Source: JACPUW01 sp049115495
GTDB taxonomy: Bacteria; Bacteroidota; Bacteroidia; CAILMK01; JACPUW01
Direction: 5' to 3'
NCBI GenBank assembly: GCA_049115495.1
Contig: JAGDZV010000004.1
Span: forward strand, 62,001-126,000
DNA length: 64,000 bases
In this document: in pieces, positions 34,101-41,760 of the stretch
How the letters are laid out: each line of letters opens with the position of its first letter
How positions within the stretch are numbered: position 1 is the stretch's first letter
Position numbers and translations under genes: made by a program
Notes under the pieces: model-generated
Databases searched by the model: none
What the model was told of the DNA's origin: nothing
What the model saw: the letters and a program-made list of their open reading frames with translations, nothing else

Positions 34101-37100
34101 TACGAAAATGCAAGCAGTGGTTGGAGCCAAGTAGGCAGCGATATAAACGGTGAAGCAAGTGGCGACGAAAGTGGTTGGTCAGTAGCCTTAAGTTCAGATG
34201 GCAGCCGTGTGGCCATTGGTGCACGAAATAACGATGGTAGCGGAAGCAACGCCGGCCATGTACGCGTTTATGAATATAGCGGAAGCAGTTGGCGCCAATT
34301 GGCGAGTGACCTAGATGGCGAAGCTGCTGCTGATAATAATGGTTGGTCTGTAGCCATATGCGCCGATGGTGGTAGAGTTGCAGTTGGCGCCAATTTAAAT
34401 GATGGTAATGGCAATGGTGCCGGACATGTTCGCATCTTTGAATTTGAAGATTTCAACCCAGAAATTAAAATTAGCGGTAATAGTACCGAGATTGTAGATG
34501 GTGATGATACCCCAAATACTGCCGATCATACTGATTTTGAAAGTGCTTTGGTATCATCAGGTACGGTTTCAAAAACCTATACAATTGAAAATACCGGCAC
34601 AGGTACATTAACTTTAAGCGGTTCATCGCCTTATGTAAGTGTAAGTGGAACCAATAGCACCGATTTTTCGGTTACATCTACCCCCAACAACAGTATTTCG
34701 TCGGGTTCATCCACCACATTTACCGTAACATTCAATCCAAGCGCAACAGGCACACGTACTGCCACAATAAGCGTAAACAGCGACGATGATGACGAAAGCA
34801 ACTACAATTTTGATGTAAAGGGTGAAGGTATAGAGCCGGAAATAAAAATAAGCGGAAACGGAGTAGAAATTGCCGATAATGATGCTACTCCACGCATAAA
34901 AGACCATACCTACTTTGGTAGTGTAGATGCAACGTCGGCAACAAAAACAAGAACATTCACTATTGAAAATACCGGTACCGGAGATTTGACACTGAGCAGC
35001 AACCCAATTGTAAGTATAAGCGGAACCAATAGCTCAGACTTTACAGTTGCTACACAGCCAAGCGCTTTTGCCATTGCAGCCAATGGTTCATTAACTTTTG
35101 TAATAGAATTTAATCCTGGAGCTGAAGGTGATCGAGTGGCTGAAATAAGCCTTGCAAGCAACGATGCTGATGAAGCTACCTATAACTTTAGTATAAGCGG
35201 CTTAGGTTCAAGCAAAGCCGATTATCCTTTTGATTGGACATGGTATGGTGGATCAAGCATTAAGGATCAATCGGGTACCTATGGCACAAAAGGAACAGCA
35301 TCTGGTTCAAACATACCAGGTGGCAGGAGAAATGCCTTTACGTGGAAAGATGCTAACGGAATCGTGTATTTATTTGGAGGATATGGACTTGATGAGAATG
35401 GCGATGAAGGGTACCTGAACGACTTTTGGAAGTTTGATGGAGCCAACTGGACATGGTTATCTGGTGATGATACCAGAAATTCAAATGGAACTTATGGTAC
35501 TATGGGAACCGCATCAAGTTCAAATACCCCTGGTGCAAGATTTGGCCATGTGGGTTATGTTGACGGAAGCGGAAATGTTTGGTTATTTGGTGGTCAGGGT
35601 TATTATGGTTCAAGTACAAGCACAGGAAATTTGAATGACATATGGAAATGGGATGGCAGTAATTGGACCTGGGTTGGTGGAGATAATGATATTAATAAAA
35701 AATCGGATTACGGAACAACAGGTCAGTATTCGTCAAGCTCGTGGCCACGCGGAGCGCATGAAAGTGTGCATTGGTACGACGCCAATGGTATATTCTGGAT
35801 TTTGGGTGGTTACGGTCGTGATAAAAACAATCAAGGTGGGCAGCTTAATGATTTATGGAAATGGAATGGAAGCCAATGGGCGTTTGTAGGCGGGAGTAAA
35901 ACAAGAAAACCTGCAGGTAGTTATGGCACAAAAGGAACTGCATCAAGCTCAAATTGGCCAGGCGGTAGACGCTATGGCGCTGCGTGGGTAGATGCAAGCA
36001 ACAACCTTTGGTTGTTTGGCGGTAATGGACAAGATAAAACAACAAACGATGGTTATTTAAACGATCTATGGAAGTATGATGTCAGCACGGGTTATTGGAC
36101 ATGGGTAGAAGGCGATGATGATAGAAACCAAAACGGCTCTTATGGTACTCAAGGTAAAGCAGCCAGCAGCAATGTGCCTGGTAGCAGAAGAAGGTGTTCT
36201 TATTGGTTAGATGGCTCAGGTAACATGACCATTTATGGCGGAATAGGATATGACGCTAATGGAAATCTAGGCGCGCTCAATGATATGTGGGTATGGAATG
36301 GCAGCAAATGGGCCTGGACAAGTGGGGAGAAAACCTACGAGAAAGCTGGTAATTACGGTACACAAGGAACTTCTTCATCCGACGAATTTCCTGGTGCAAA
36401 ATATGCTGGCGCAAATTGGATAGATGATAAAGGAAACCTTTGGACATTAGGTGGTTATGGTATTGATGGAAGTGGCAATGAAGGTTATCTAAATGATTTA
36501 TGGCAGATGGAAATGGCTTACATCTGGAACGGTACATCAAGCACTTGGACCACCAACGGCAACTGGAAACACGGTGGTGTAGCCAATAGCAACTACCCAG
36601 TCAAAATTCCATCTGGTTTAAGTACTTACCCTACCATTAGTTCAGATATTTCATTAAGCGACATTGAGATAGAAGATGGCGCGTCATTCAGTATAAGTTC
36701 AGGAAACACTGTAACCATTACAAACTCATTTGAGTATAGTGGTAGCAGCGCTTTAAGCCTTGGCGATGGTACCTTAAAATTCAACGGTTCAAGCGCGCAA
36801 ACCATTGATGGTAAGATTAGTGGCAATGTAGAAATTGACAATAGCAATGATGTAAGCTTAGGTGCCGAATCTATCATAAGCAGCCTTACACTTACCAATG
36901 GTGATTTGGATATTGGAAACAACAATCTTACCTTGGGGTCAGCAACAGGCGGAAGTTCAAGCAGCTATATTAAAATATCAGGTACAGGCAAGGTAACTGC
37001 TGAAGTAGGTAGCAGTCCAGTAACTCTGCCAATTGGTAGAAATCCTTATGAACCAATTATAATAGATGATGGCGGAGGAAATGACTATACAGTTGGTGTT

Positions 37101-37961
37101 TACGAAAGTGTTTACGAAAACCCTGTGACACAAACCAACCAGCAAACCAGCAATGTTGTTGGCGAAACCTGGACCATTCAACCATCGGGCTCACAAAGCA
37201 ATGTATCAGTTACCGTGCAGTGGAACTCAAGCGAAGAAGAAACAGGTTTTGCCAGAACCAATGCAAGTTTATCGTACTGGGAAAATGGTGTTTCTTCAGC
37301 TTGGAATATTGGGGCGGGAACTTCAGCAAGTGGCTCAGGGCCTTTTACATTAACCAGAACAGTAAACTTTAGCACCAACCTTTTCTATTTTGGAGTAGGC
37401 TCTGCTGGTTCGGCCTTGCCAGTAGATTTTACCTTTTTTACCGCACAATGGGACACAGAAGGTGAATCAGCCCTTTTAAACTGGCAAACCGCTATGGAAG
37501 AGAACAACAGCCACTTTGAAATTCAGCGCAGTTTTGATGGCCTAACCTGGGAGCAAGTAGGCGAAGTTCAAGGCCAAGGGTCAACATTTGAAACTACTAA
37601 TTATCAGTTTATAGACCAACTAGAAACTCCTGCCCCGAGAAATTCGGGGAGAAACTCAAAACTAGAAACTCAAGTCTATTATCGCCTTAAGCAAATTGAC
37701 TACAACGGAGATTTTGATTATTCATCAATACAAACTCTAGATATGGAAACCGCAATTCTTGATTTATTCGTATTTCCAAATCCAGCCTTTGGCAATGTAA
37801 TTAATACCAGTGAAACAGGAGACTACACCATTTATTCAGCAGATGGCAGGGTATTAGAGTCTCATACCAACACATCGGTTATTTACATAGGAGAGCTAAA
37901 GCAAGGAAGCTACATTATTAGAAATACAAAAGGACAATCTGCAATGTTCATACGCAACTAG
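28128..37961 (+). CDS. Giant T9SS adhesin: three 7-repeat propellers, nine choice-of-anchor D domains, Kelch-like propeller
   Basis: A 3,277-residue secreted protein with a signal peptide ending RVNAQ. Architecture by repeat reading: D domain 1; propeller 1 (about 161-541); D2; propeller 2 (675-1073); D3-D7; propeller 3 (1704-2107); D8-D9; six Kelch-like repeats (2364-2794, each with GxxYGTxGTASSxNxPG and NDLWKW); a stalk with LPIGRNPYEPI; and a type A sorting domain (FVFPNPAFGN to MFIRN). Each propeller has exactly seven repeats of 56-58 residues with GSDIDGEASGDESG, AIGA and GHVRVY motifs. This matches the seven blades of integrin-like FG-GAP propellers, and the Asp-rich loops could bind calcium. 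D domains carry EIKISGNSTEIVDGD and an ASH-like Ig fold. The C-terminal 420 or so residues are shared with the 2,319-residue protein. Element B lies upstream, and a sensor kinase gene lies downstream. Ligand unknown. Confidence 0.93.
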   Translation: MTLRFVLLIITTIFTLRVNAQEIKVTGNSTEIVDGDAYPDFSDDTYFAGADVSSGTVRKTFTIENTGSTTLTLSGSSPYVSVSGTNSADFSITSAPSNSISGSSSTTFTIEFDPSAAGPREAEITITSNDADEGTYNFTISGIGIGVISAASPLGSTGAQIGLDIDGEASNDYSGTSVSLSSDGTIMAIGAHGYDGIGSNSGYVRVFKFSGDSWSQLGGDLEGEARGDESGYSISISGNGTVLAIGARINDGGVTKAGHVRVFYYDGSSWNQLGSDIDGESNYDYSGYSVSLSSDGTIIAIGAPTNDGNGGNSGHVRVYKYSGSSWGQLGGDINGEASGDESGTSISLNSDGTILAIGAPYNSGNGSNSGHVRVYQYSSSSWSQLGGDIDGEASGDESGRSVSLSSDGTLLAIGATENNENGSGSGHVRVYKYSGNSWSQLGSDIDGEASGDESGSSVSLSSDGTVLAIGAKLNDGNGSNSGHLRLYQYSSSSWTQLGSDIDGESSSDNSGSSVCLSSNASVLAIGAPYANSVGQVRTYALNDPEITITGNNLEIENGDVKIKTANNTYYGEVNPITTGTINKAFTIKNTGVVDLTLNGSPLVSISGNHASGFTVSTQPSSSTIAAGDSTTFIIAFNPDTSGIKSATVSIGSNDANENTFEFSIEGYSSTIPSDTLIQLHGDIDGEKAGDESGRSVSINADGRIVAIGAINNDGNGTNSGHVRVFQNTGTSWSQIGSDIDGESAGDHCGISVALSSDGTRLAIGARYNDGNGSSSGHVRVYELNRGLWSQLGSDINGEAAGDRSGYSVAMNADGDRVAIGAVQNDGNGSNAGHVRIFEYSSSTTSWSQLGGDIDGETADDQSGRVVSMSADGNRVAIGTYKNDGNGTNAGHVRIFEYNSSTSSWSQLGADIDGEASGDQSGTSVAMNEDGSRVVIGAPYNDGNGTDAGYVRIYEYNSGSSSWSQLGADIDGEVANDQSGQSVSMSLDGKRIAISAMYNDDGGANRGHVRFFDFDQEAESWNQIGNDVYGEADWDFSGYAISMSGDGAYVAIGALQNAGNGTDAGHVRIFSFKDTNATCIVNGNANIANGDETPSVDEGTDFGEAVVSSSTSSVSKFFSIKNSGVVKNLTLSGASPFVTIGGTNSADFTIETAPSSSIGPASSTYFELKFAPSAVGTRTATVTITSNDANASPYTFDISGEGIAPEIKISGNSTEIVNGDVSPSTADHTDFEDVLVSSGTVSKTFTIENTGVGDLDIDDWPSLVNISGTNSADFSVSSTPSNSISASSSTTFTIEFNPSDEGTRTATLTINSNDSDEGTYTFDIEGEGVSPEIKISGNNTEIVDGDNTPSITDHTNFGSTTVSSGTVSNTFTIENTGSSTLTLSGSSPYVSISGNNSGDFSVTSTPSNSIATSSSTSFTIEFDPSATGTRTATISISSDDTDESPYTFDIEGEGIEPEIEISGNSTEIVDGDATPSLADYTDFGSTTVSVGTVSRTFIINNSGTGALTLSGSSPYVSISGTNSGDFSVTSNPSNSISAGSSTTFTIEFDPSAEGTRSATLTISNNDADEGTYNFDIEGEGVEPEIKISGNSTEIADGDAMPSSDDYTDFGSVNVTGGVHYKTFTIENTGTESLSITGSTKVAISGTNSADFTVSTEPSNSISAGGSSAFTIKFNPSASGSRTATVSIANNDDDENPYNFSIQGTGAILPTDLLTQLGSDIDGEAANDRNGYSVSMNANGTRMAVGARLNNGGSKNNNGHVRVYEYSGNSWSQLGSDIDGEAANDESGFSVSISADGKRVAIGAPLNDDNGTDAGHVRIYEYNSSSWSQLGADINGEFSGDQSGYSVDINSDGSRVAIGARYNDGGGSDAGQVRIYEYNSSTGSWSQLGSDIDGASAGDQSGNSVTISADGNRVAIGARYNDDNGTNSGHVRIYEYNSSSSSWSQLGSDIDGESSADESGFSVSMSSDGSLVAIGARKNGGNGTNSGHVRVYEYENASSGWSQVGSDINGEASGDESGWSVALSSDGSRVAIGARNNDGSGSNAGHVRVYEYSGSSWRQLASDLDGEAAADNNGWSVAICADGGRVAVGANLNDGNGNGAGHVRIFEFEDFNPEIKISGNSTEIVDGDDTPNTADHTDFESALVSSGTVSKTYTIENTGTGTLTLSGSSPYVSVSGTNSTDFSVTSTPNNSISSGSSTTFTVTFNPSATGTRTATISVNSDDDDESNYNFDVKGEGIEPEIKISGNGVEIADNDATPRIKDHTYFGSVDATSATKTRTFTIENTGTGDLTLSSNPIVSISGTNSSDFTVATQPSAFAIAANGSLTFVIEFNPGAEGDRVAEISLASNDADEATYNFSISGLGSSKADYPFDWTWYGGSSIKDQSGTYGTKGTASGSNIPGGRRNAFTWKDANGIVYLFGGYGLDENGDEGYLNDFWKFDGANWTWLSGDDTRNSNGTYGTMGTASSSNTPGARFGHVGYVDGSGNVWLFGGQGYYGSSTSTGNLNDIWKWDGSNWTWVGGDNDINKKSDYGTTGQYSSSSWPRGAHESVHWYDANGIFWILGGYGRDKNNQGGQLNDLWKWNGSQWAFVGGSKTRKPAGSYGTKGTASSSNWPGGRRYGAAWVDASNNLWLFGGNGQDKTTNDGYLNDLWKYDVSTGYWTWVEGDDDRNQNGSYGTQGKAASSNVPGSRRRCSYWLDGSGNMTIYGGIGYDANGNLGALNDMWVWNGSKWAWTSGEKTYEKAGNYGTQGTSSSDEFPGAKYAGANWIDDKGNLWTLGGYGIDGSGNEGYLNDLWQMEMAYIWNGTSSTWTTNGNWKHGGVANSNYPVKIPSGLSTYPTISSDISLSDIEIEDGASFSISSGNTVTITNSFEYSGSSALSLGDGTLKFNGSSAQTIDGKISGNVEIDNSNDVSLGAESIISSLTLTNGDLDIGNNNLTLGSATGGSSSSYIKISGTGKVTAEVGSSPVTLPIGRNPYEPIIIDDGGGNDYTVGVYESVYENPVTQTNQQTSNVVGETWTIQPSGSQSNVSVTVQWNSSEEETGFARTNASLSYWENGVSSAWNIGAGTSASGSGPFTLTRTVNFSTNLFYFGVGSAGSALPVDFTFFTAQWDTEGESALLNWQTAMEENNSHFEIQRSFDGLTWEQVGEVQGQGSTFETTNYQFIDQLETPAPRNSGRNSKLETQVYYRLKQIDYNGDFDYSSIQTLDMETAILDLFVFPNPAFGNVINTSETGDYTIYSADGRVLESHTNTSVIYIGELKQGSYIIRNTKGQSAMFIRN
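28611..29751 (+). repeat. Seven tandem repeats of about 168 bp (propeller 1)
   Basis: Seven in-frame units of about 56 codons, each with DGEASGDESG, LAIGA and GHVRVY equivalents. The fourth to sixth units are nearly identical, pointing to recent copying or gene conversion; the last blade is shorter. Confidence 0.85.
30154..31347 (+). repeat. Seven tandem repeats of about 170 bp (propeller 2)
   Basis: Seven units of 56-58 codons, more diverged from each other than in propeller 1. The last two blades are the most divergent (DGGANRGHVRFFDF and GNGTDAGHVRIFSF). Confidence 0.85.
33253..34449 (+). repeat. Seven tandem repeats of about 170 bp (propeller 3)
   Basis: Seven units of 55-60 codons like those of propellers 1 and 2, for example DQSGNSVTISADGNRVAIGA. 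The DNA of neighbouring units is highly similar, so this region is prone to assembly collapse and to recombination. Confidence 0.85.
37619..37671 (+). repeat. Small palindromic insertion inside the adhesin coding sequence
   Basis: ACTAGAAACTC occurs at 37619-37629 and again at 37661-37671. Between them lies a perfect hairpin CCCCGA-GAAAT-TCGGGG (37633-37649). It keeps the frame and adds about 14 residues (PAPRNSGRNSKLET) between the FIDQLE and YYRLKQ motifs, where the 2,319-residue homologue has a different short duplication. Confidence 0.6.
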
Positions 37962-37978
37962 GCTCGCGTTATTACTTC

Positions 37979-38017
37979 AGGGCGCCTTATTGACCTGAGA
38001 AAGGCGCCCACTTTTTT
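37979..38017 (+). terminator. Rho-independent terminator of the giant adhesin gene
   Basis: A 9-bp stem GGGCGCCTT (37980-37988) with AAGGCGCCC (38001-38009) is followed by ACTTTTTT. It lies 18 bp after the stop and would limit read-through into the kinase gene at 38052. Confidence 0.85.
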
Positions 38018-38051
38018 GTAACCATAAGGCATTAAGCCTTTTCTTTGTTTT

Positions 38052-41000
38052 GTGAGGAATTACTATCTGGTACTAATATTTGCTTTTTTTGCAGGTTTTA
38101 CAAAGGCCCAGAAATATCCGTTTGTAAATTATTCACTTGAAAATGGATTAAGTAATCCGAATGTTACATCAGTTGTAGAAGACGAAAAAGGGTTTATTTG
38201 GGTAGGCACAGAAAATGGTTTAAACCGTTTTGATGGTTCAGAGTTCAAAGTTTTCAACTTAGAGCACGGGTTACCACATCAGCATATAACTAATTTATGC
38301 ATCATAAATGATAAAATAGTTGCATCCACTATAAATGGTCATCTTTTTGAACTTAGTGGGCAAGGCCATGTGAGTATATATAATGTAGATGCCAATGAAC
38401 TTTCTGAAGTATATGACCTTTTGTATTTAAACGACACCCTTTGGGTAGCAGGCATGCAAGGGCTGTATTATTATTTTAATAATGAGCTGTCTAAGGTGCC
38501 TTTTTTCAAGGATAAAGACCATATGGCAATTTCAAAAATTGAATTGGACTCAGAAGGTGCAATGTATGTTAGCAGCCATCATTTTGGGATTTTTAGAAGA
38601 GTTGGGCTAGGTAGCTTTACAAAAATTGAAATGCCTGAAATTAGAGGTGTTTTAGACTTTGCTATTCCTAATAAAGATGAGTTGCTCTTGGCAGGTCATT
38701 ATTTCATTATTTATTATACCAATAAAGGTTTAATAGAATATAGACCTAACAATAAAATTTCAAGAAACTGGTCAAACACTATATTAAAAAATTCAGACGG
38801 TAGCTATTGGATAGGGTCTGACGAAACTGGCCTTTATAAATTTACAATTAATGGTAAAATGCATCATTTTGGCGCAGATCAAGGTTTTGCTGCCAAAAGT
38901 GTAAAGGTATTGTTTAAAGATAAAAAAGGCGTATTGTGGGCGGGTACAAATGGAAATGGCCTAATAAGTCTCGCCAACACAAACGTTTGCTTGCATAGTA
39001 ATTTTAATGACCAAAATATAATTGGATTATTCAAATTAAATGATGGCATTTGGGCATCAAGCTTATCAAGTGGGTTATATCATTATGAAGAAATGAGTAT
39101 TCCAAATTCCGTAACAAGAAGCTTTGGAATAGCCGCTGAATACGACTATTTTAGGGGTTTGCCACATGACTCAACTAATCTTATCGCTTTTGGCTTTAGA
39201 AATAGAACAAACCAAATTCCTAAAACAGGCTACACTACCTGGACTATGTCAAATTATAAGGATAAGCCCTGGTTTGGGATGAATTTTGCCCTATTTAGTA
39301 AAGAAGCTGATAGGTTTAATCGATATCAAAGGGAATGCTGTGGCTTGCCTTCAGATGTGATTTATGATTTATATTCAAAAGAAGATACTCTGTGGGTTGC
39401 TCTTGAGGTAGGTGCAGCGGCTTTGGTTAATGAAGATGTTGTGTGGTCTTACAAGTCGCCAGATAGTATAAGAAATTCTGGAAGAGTTATTTTTAATGAT
39501 TCTAAAAATAGGCTTTGGCTGGGTGGTAATAAAAAAGGGTTAATGCTACGAATGGCGGGTGGCCTAAAACCAGCCTTAAAACCCAAGAACTGGAACAATA
39601 CTATGATTACCGATATTGTTGAAGATGAGAAAGGTAACATATGGGTAAGCTCACTAAGTGCAGGCTTGGTGCGAATACACAATAATGGCGCACAATTCTT
39701 TACAGTAAAAAATGGCTTGCCATCAAATGCGGTAATGTCTATTGCTTTTGGGGCAGATAAAATGGTAATTGGTACAGATAGGGGGGTGTTTTCATTGTCC
39801 ATTGAAGAGCTTTATAAAGAGAGCCCAAACTTTTATCCATTAGAACTAAGTGGAAAGTTTAATCTACCATGCTCAAGAAATAGTGCCAAATATGATAGTG
39901 AAGGTAACTTTTGGGTTGGAACCAGCAAAGGAGTACTTCAAATAGACGGAAACAAAAGTATAAATGTGGTACAAGAGCCAGTACCTTATTTGCTAAATGC
40001 CCAGCTGCTTTATGGGAATACGCAACTTGACTCTTTTAGGACTTCCACAGGCAATGTGCTAATTCCATATGAAAATAACGATTTAAGGTTTAAAGTTTCA
40101 ACAATTTATTTTAGCGAGAAGGAGGGCCTAAATTATAGCTATTATTTAAACGATGGGAATAAATGGTCAAGTGCCAGTTCTTCTTCAGATATTACTTTTA
40201 ATAATATTCTTCCTGGTGAATATACACTTAAGGTTAGAGCGAAATCCACCTATGGAGCGTGGAGTAAGGCACAAGTCTTATACTCCTTTTCAATTGATGT
40301 GCCTTTTTGGCGTACTTGGTGGTTTGTGCTAGGTTCAATTTTGCTAGTAATTATATCAATAGTTATTTTAATTTCTACAAGAACAAAAAGACTTAAGCAA
40401 CAGAATACTAAATTAGAAGCATATGCTAAATCAAAAACGAAAGAGGTAATTACTCAAAATCAATTGCTTGAACAGCAAAATCAAGAAAAAGAAATTTTAC
40501 TTCAAGAAATTCATCATAGGGTAAAAAATAACCTACAGGTAATTATAAGTTTATTGAGGCTTCAACAACGCAGAGTTGATAATGATTCGAGTAAAAAAGT
40601 GCTAGATCAGAGCATTGGTAGGATAAAAACCATGAGTTTGATTCACCAGAACTTATATCAGAGCGAGAGTTTAGCTCATACTAATTTTAAAGAATATTTG
40701 CAAGGGCTCATGGAGCAGGTAATGTCAAGTTTTAAAAATGTCGCCGACATTAAATATTCTTTAAAAGGGGATGAATTGAAGCTGCAAACAGAAGTTTCTA
40801 TACCCTTGGCTTTAATATCTTTTGAGTGGGTAAACAATATCTATAAGCACGCATTTAGTAGCAAAAAAGGTGAAATAATAATAAATTTACACGAAAGTGA
40901 TGTAGACTACGTATTAAGTATTGCAGATAATGGTAAGGGCATAAGCAGAGATGAGTTTTTTAGCAATAAAGGCTCATTGGGTGCTAAGATTATTAGAACA

Positions 41001-41084
41001 CTCGCCAAACAAATAAGTGCCAATTTATTAATCAACAGACTTGATACTGGAGGGACAGAATTGAAATTGATTATTGGCAAATAG
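38052..41084 (+). CDS. Two-component regulator propeller sensor histidine kinase (HisKA_2, no HTH)
   Basis: A 1,010-residue kinase beginning with GTG at 38052. A signal peptide (LVLIFAFFAGFTKAQ) leads into a Reg_prop double propeller (about 20-640, with SLENGLSNPNVTSVVEDEKG, FIWVGTENGLNRFDG, LWAGTNGNGLISLA, IWVSSLSAGLVRIH). Next come a Y_Y_Y domain (about 660-745, LNYSYYLNDGNKW), a membrane helix (WWFVLGSILLVIISIVILIS) and a coiled coil. The kinase part is HisKA_2 with HHRVKNN at 821-827 and HATPase_c (FEWVNNIYKHAFSSKKG, DNGKGIS). Unlike hybrid HTCS proteins it lacks a receiver and AraC domain. Its transmitter nearly repeats that of the TPR kinase at 25729-27657. The LytTR regulator at 42222 is the likely partner. 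In polysaccharide-use systems this sensor type binds oligosaccharides; the signal here is unknown. Confidence 0.92.
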   Translation: MRNYYLVLIFAFFAGFTKAQKYPFVNYSLENGLSNPNVTSVVEDEKGFIWVGTENGLNRFDGSEFKVFNLEHGLPHQHITNLCIINDKIVASTINGHLFELSGQGHVSIYNVDANELSEVYDLLYLNDTLWVAGMQGLYYYFNNELSKVPFFKDKDHMAISKIELDSEGAMYVSSHHFGIFRRVGLGSFTKIEMPEIRGVLDFAIPNKDELLLAGHYFIIYYTNKGLIEYRPNNKISRNWSNTILKNSDGSYWIGSDETGLYKFTINGKMHHFGADQGFAAKSVKVLFKDKKGVLWAGTNGNGLISLANTNVCLHSNFNDQNIIGLFKLNDGIWASSLSSGLYHYEEMSIPNSVTRSFGIAAEYDYFRGLPHDSTNLIAFGFRNRTNQIPKTGYTTWTMSNYKDKPWFGMNFALFSKEADRFNRYQRECCGLPSDVIYDLYSKEDTLWVALEVGAAALVNEDVVWSYKSPDSIRNSGRVIFNDSKNRLWLGGNKKGLMLRMAGGLKPALKPKNWNNTMITDIVEDEKGNIWVSSLSAGLVRIHNNGAQFFTVKNGLPSNAVMSIAFGADKMVIGTDRGVFSLSIEELYKESPNFYPLELSGKFNLPCSRNSAKYDSEGNFWVGTSKGVLQIDGNKSINVVQEPVPYLLNAQLLYGNTQLDSFRTSTGNVLIPYENNDLRFKVSTIYFSEKEGLNYSYYLNDGNKWSSASSSSDITFNNILPGEYTLKVRAKSTYGAWSKAQVLYSFSIDVPFWRTWWFVLGSILLVIISIVILISTRTKRLKQQNTKLEAYAKSKTKEVITQNQLLEQQNQEKEILLQEIHHRVKNNLQVIISLLRLQQRRVDNDSSKKVLDQSIGRIKTMSLIHQNLYQSESLAHTNFKEYLQGLMEQVMSSFKNVADIKYSLKGDELKLQTEVSIPLALISFEWVNNIYKHAFSSKKGEIIINLHESDVDYVLSIADNGKGISRDEFFSNKGSLGAKIIRTLAKQISANLLINRLDTGGTELKLIIGK

Positions 41085-41359
41085 ATTTTGGATCCATTTT
41101 TTTTTAGGGTAACTAAGTAAATGAGTAATGAAAGAGACTTAACTACGCAGTTAGCAAGCAGTAAAATTGGGACTGAATTATCAACAAAAATCAGAAATGA
41201 AAAATCAACTAGAATTCAAAATCCAACATCTAAAAAATCACCACATCAAAAATTAACACATTAGCACATTAACTCCTTTAGCATCCAACATTTCAATAAT
41301 CAGCAAATAAAAAATTAACACATTAACAAACTCAACACTTAAAATTCAACACATCAAAA
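41085..41359. repeat. AT-rich intergenic spacer, third copy of the element-associated block
   Basis: Near 41110-41130 are weak 8-bp units (TAACTAAG, TAAATGAG). From about 41222 the block repeats phrases also found at 27841-28034: CATCCAACAT, AACACATTAGCACATTAACT, and AACTCAACACTTAAAATTCA next to the promoter element. No gene is seen. Confidence 0.6.
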
Positions 41360-41400
41360 TGTCGTTCACACAAAAAAAGTGTTGTTTACACAGTTTTTTT
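41360..41400 (+). promoter_or_regulatory. Promoter element copy C
   Basis: TGTCGTTCACAC at 41360 and TGTTGTTTACAC at 41380 (20-bp spacing), with AAAAAAAG between and a T run after. A further CGTTCAC sits at 41428. No long gene follows; a terminator does, at 41546. Confidence 0.6.
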
Positions 41401-41584
41401 GGTCTACAGATTTAATTGTACCAAGTTCGTTCACGTAGATAATATCTATTAATCTAAAATACAGATGCGATCTCATAGCAAACAAAGGAAACTCGAACCT
41501 TTAATTCTGTACTAGATTAGTTTTACCTGATAATGACCTTGTGTTAAAGCCTGCTTTTATTCCCCAATAGAAGCAGGCTTTTTT
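41401..41584 (+). ncRNA. Candidate short transcript between promoter element C and a terminator
   Basis: Copy C of the promoter element is followed by about 150 bases and then a strong terminator, with no long reading frame. The only small frame noticed is 16 codons (ATG at 41465). It may be a regulated small RNA, a micropeptide message, or the leader and terminator left after loss of a gene. No family was recognised. Confidence 0.3.
41546..41584 (+). terminator. Rho-independent terminator in the gene-less block
   Basis: A 10-bp stem AAGCCTGCTT (41547-41556) with AAGCAGGCTT (41571-41580) is followed by a T run to 41584. The nearest upstream gene stop is 460 bp away, so it most likely serves a transcript started near copy C. 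Confidence 0.85.
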
Positions 41585-41760
41585 AATACATCTCTTCAAA
41601 GTTCTTTTTATCATGTCAGCCTGGTAATTAAATCAACGTACTTAATTACTCAAACTCTAAATTTCAAAATCCAACATCTCAAAAATCAGAACATCAAAAA
41701 TTAACACATCAGCACATTAACAAACTCAACACTTAAAATTTAAAATTCAACACATCAAAA
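41585..41760. repeat. Fourth copy of the element-associated AT-rich spacer
   Basis: From about 41664 (AAAATCCAACATCTCAAAAA) to 41760 the block closely matches 27941-28034, including AACAAACTCAACACTTAAAA just before the element. No gene is seen. Confidence 0.6.

Noticed and set aside
29242..36925. Many antisense and out-of-frame open frames across the giant adhesin gene
   Set aside because: They are by-products of the repetitive, Ser/Asp/Gly-rich coding strand; low complexity and no start or domain support.
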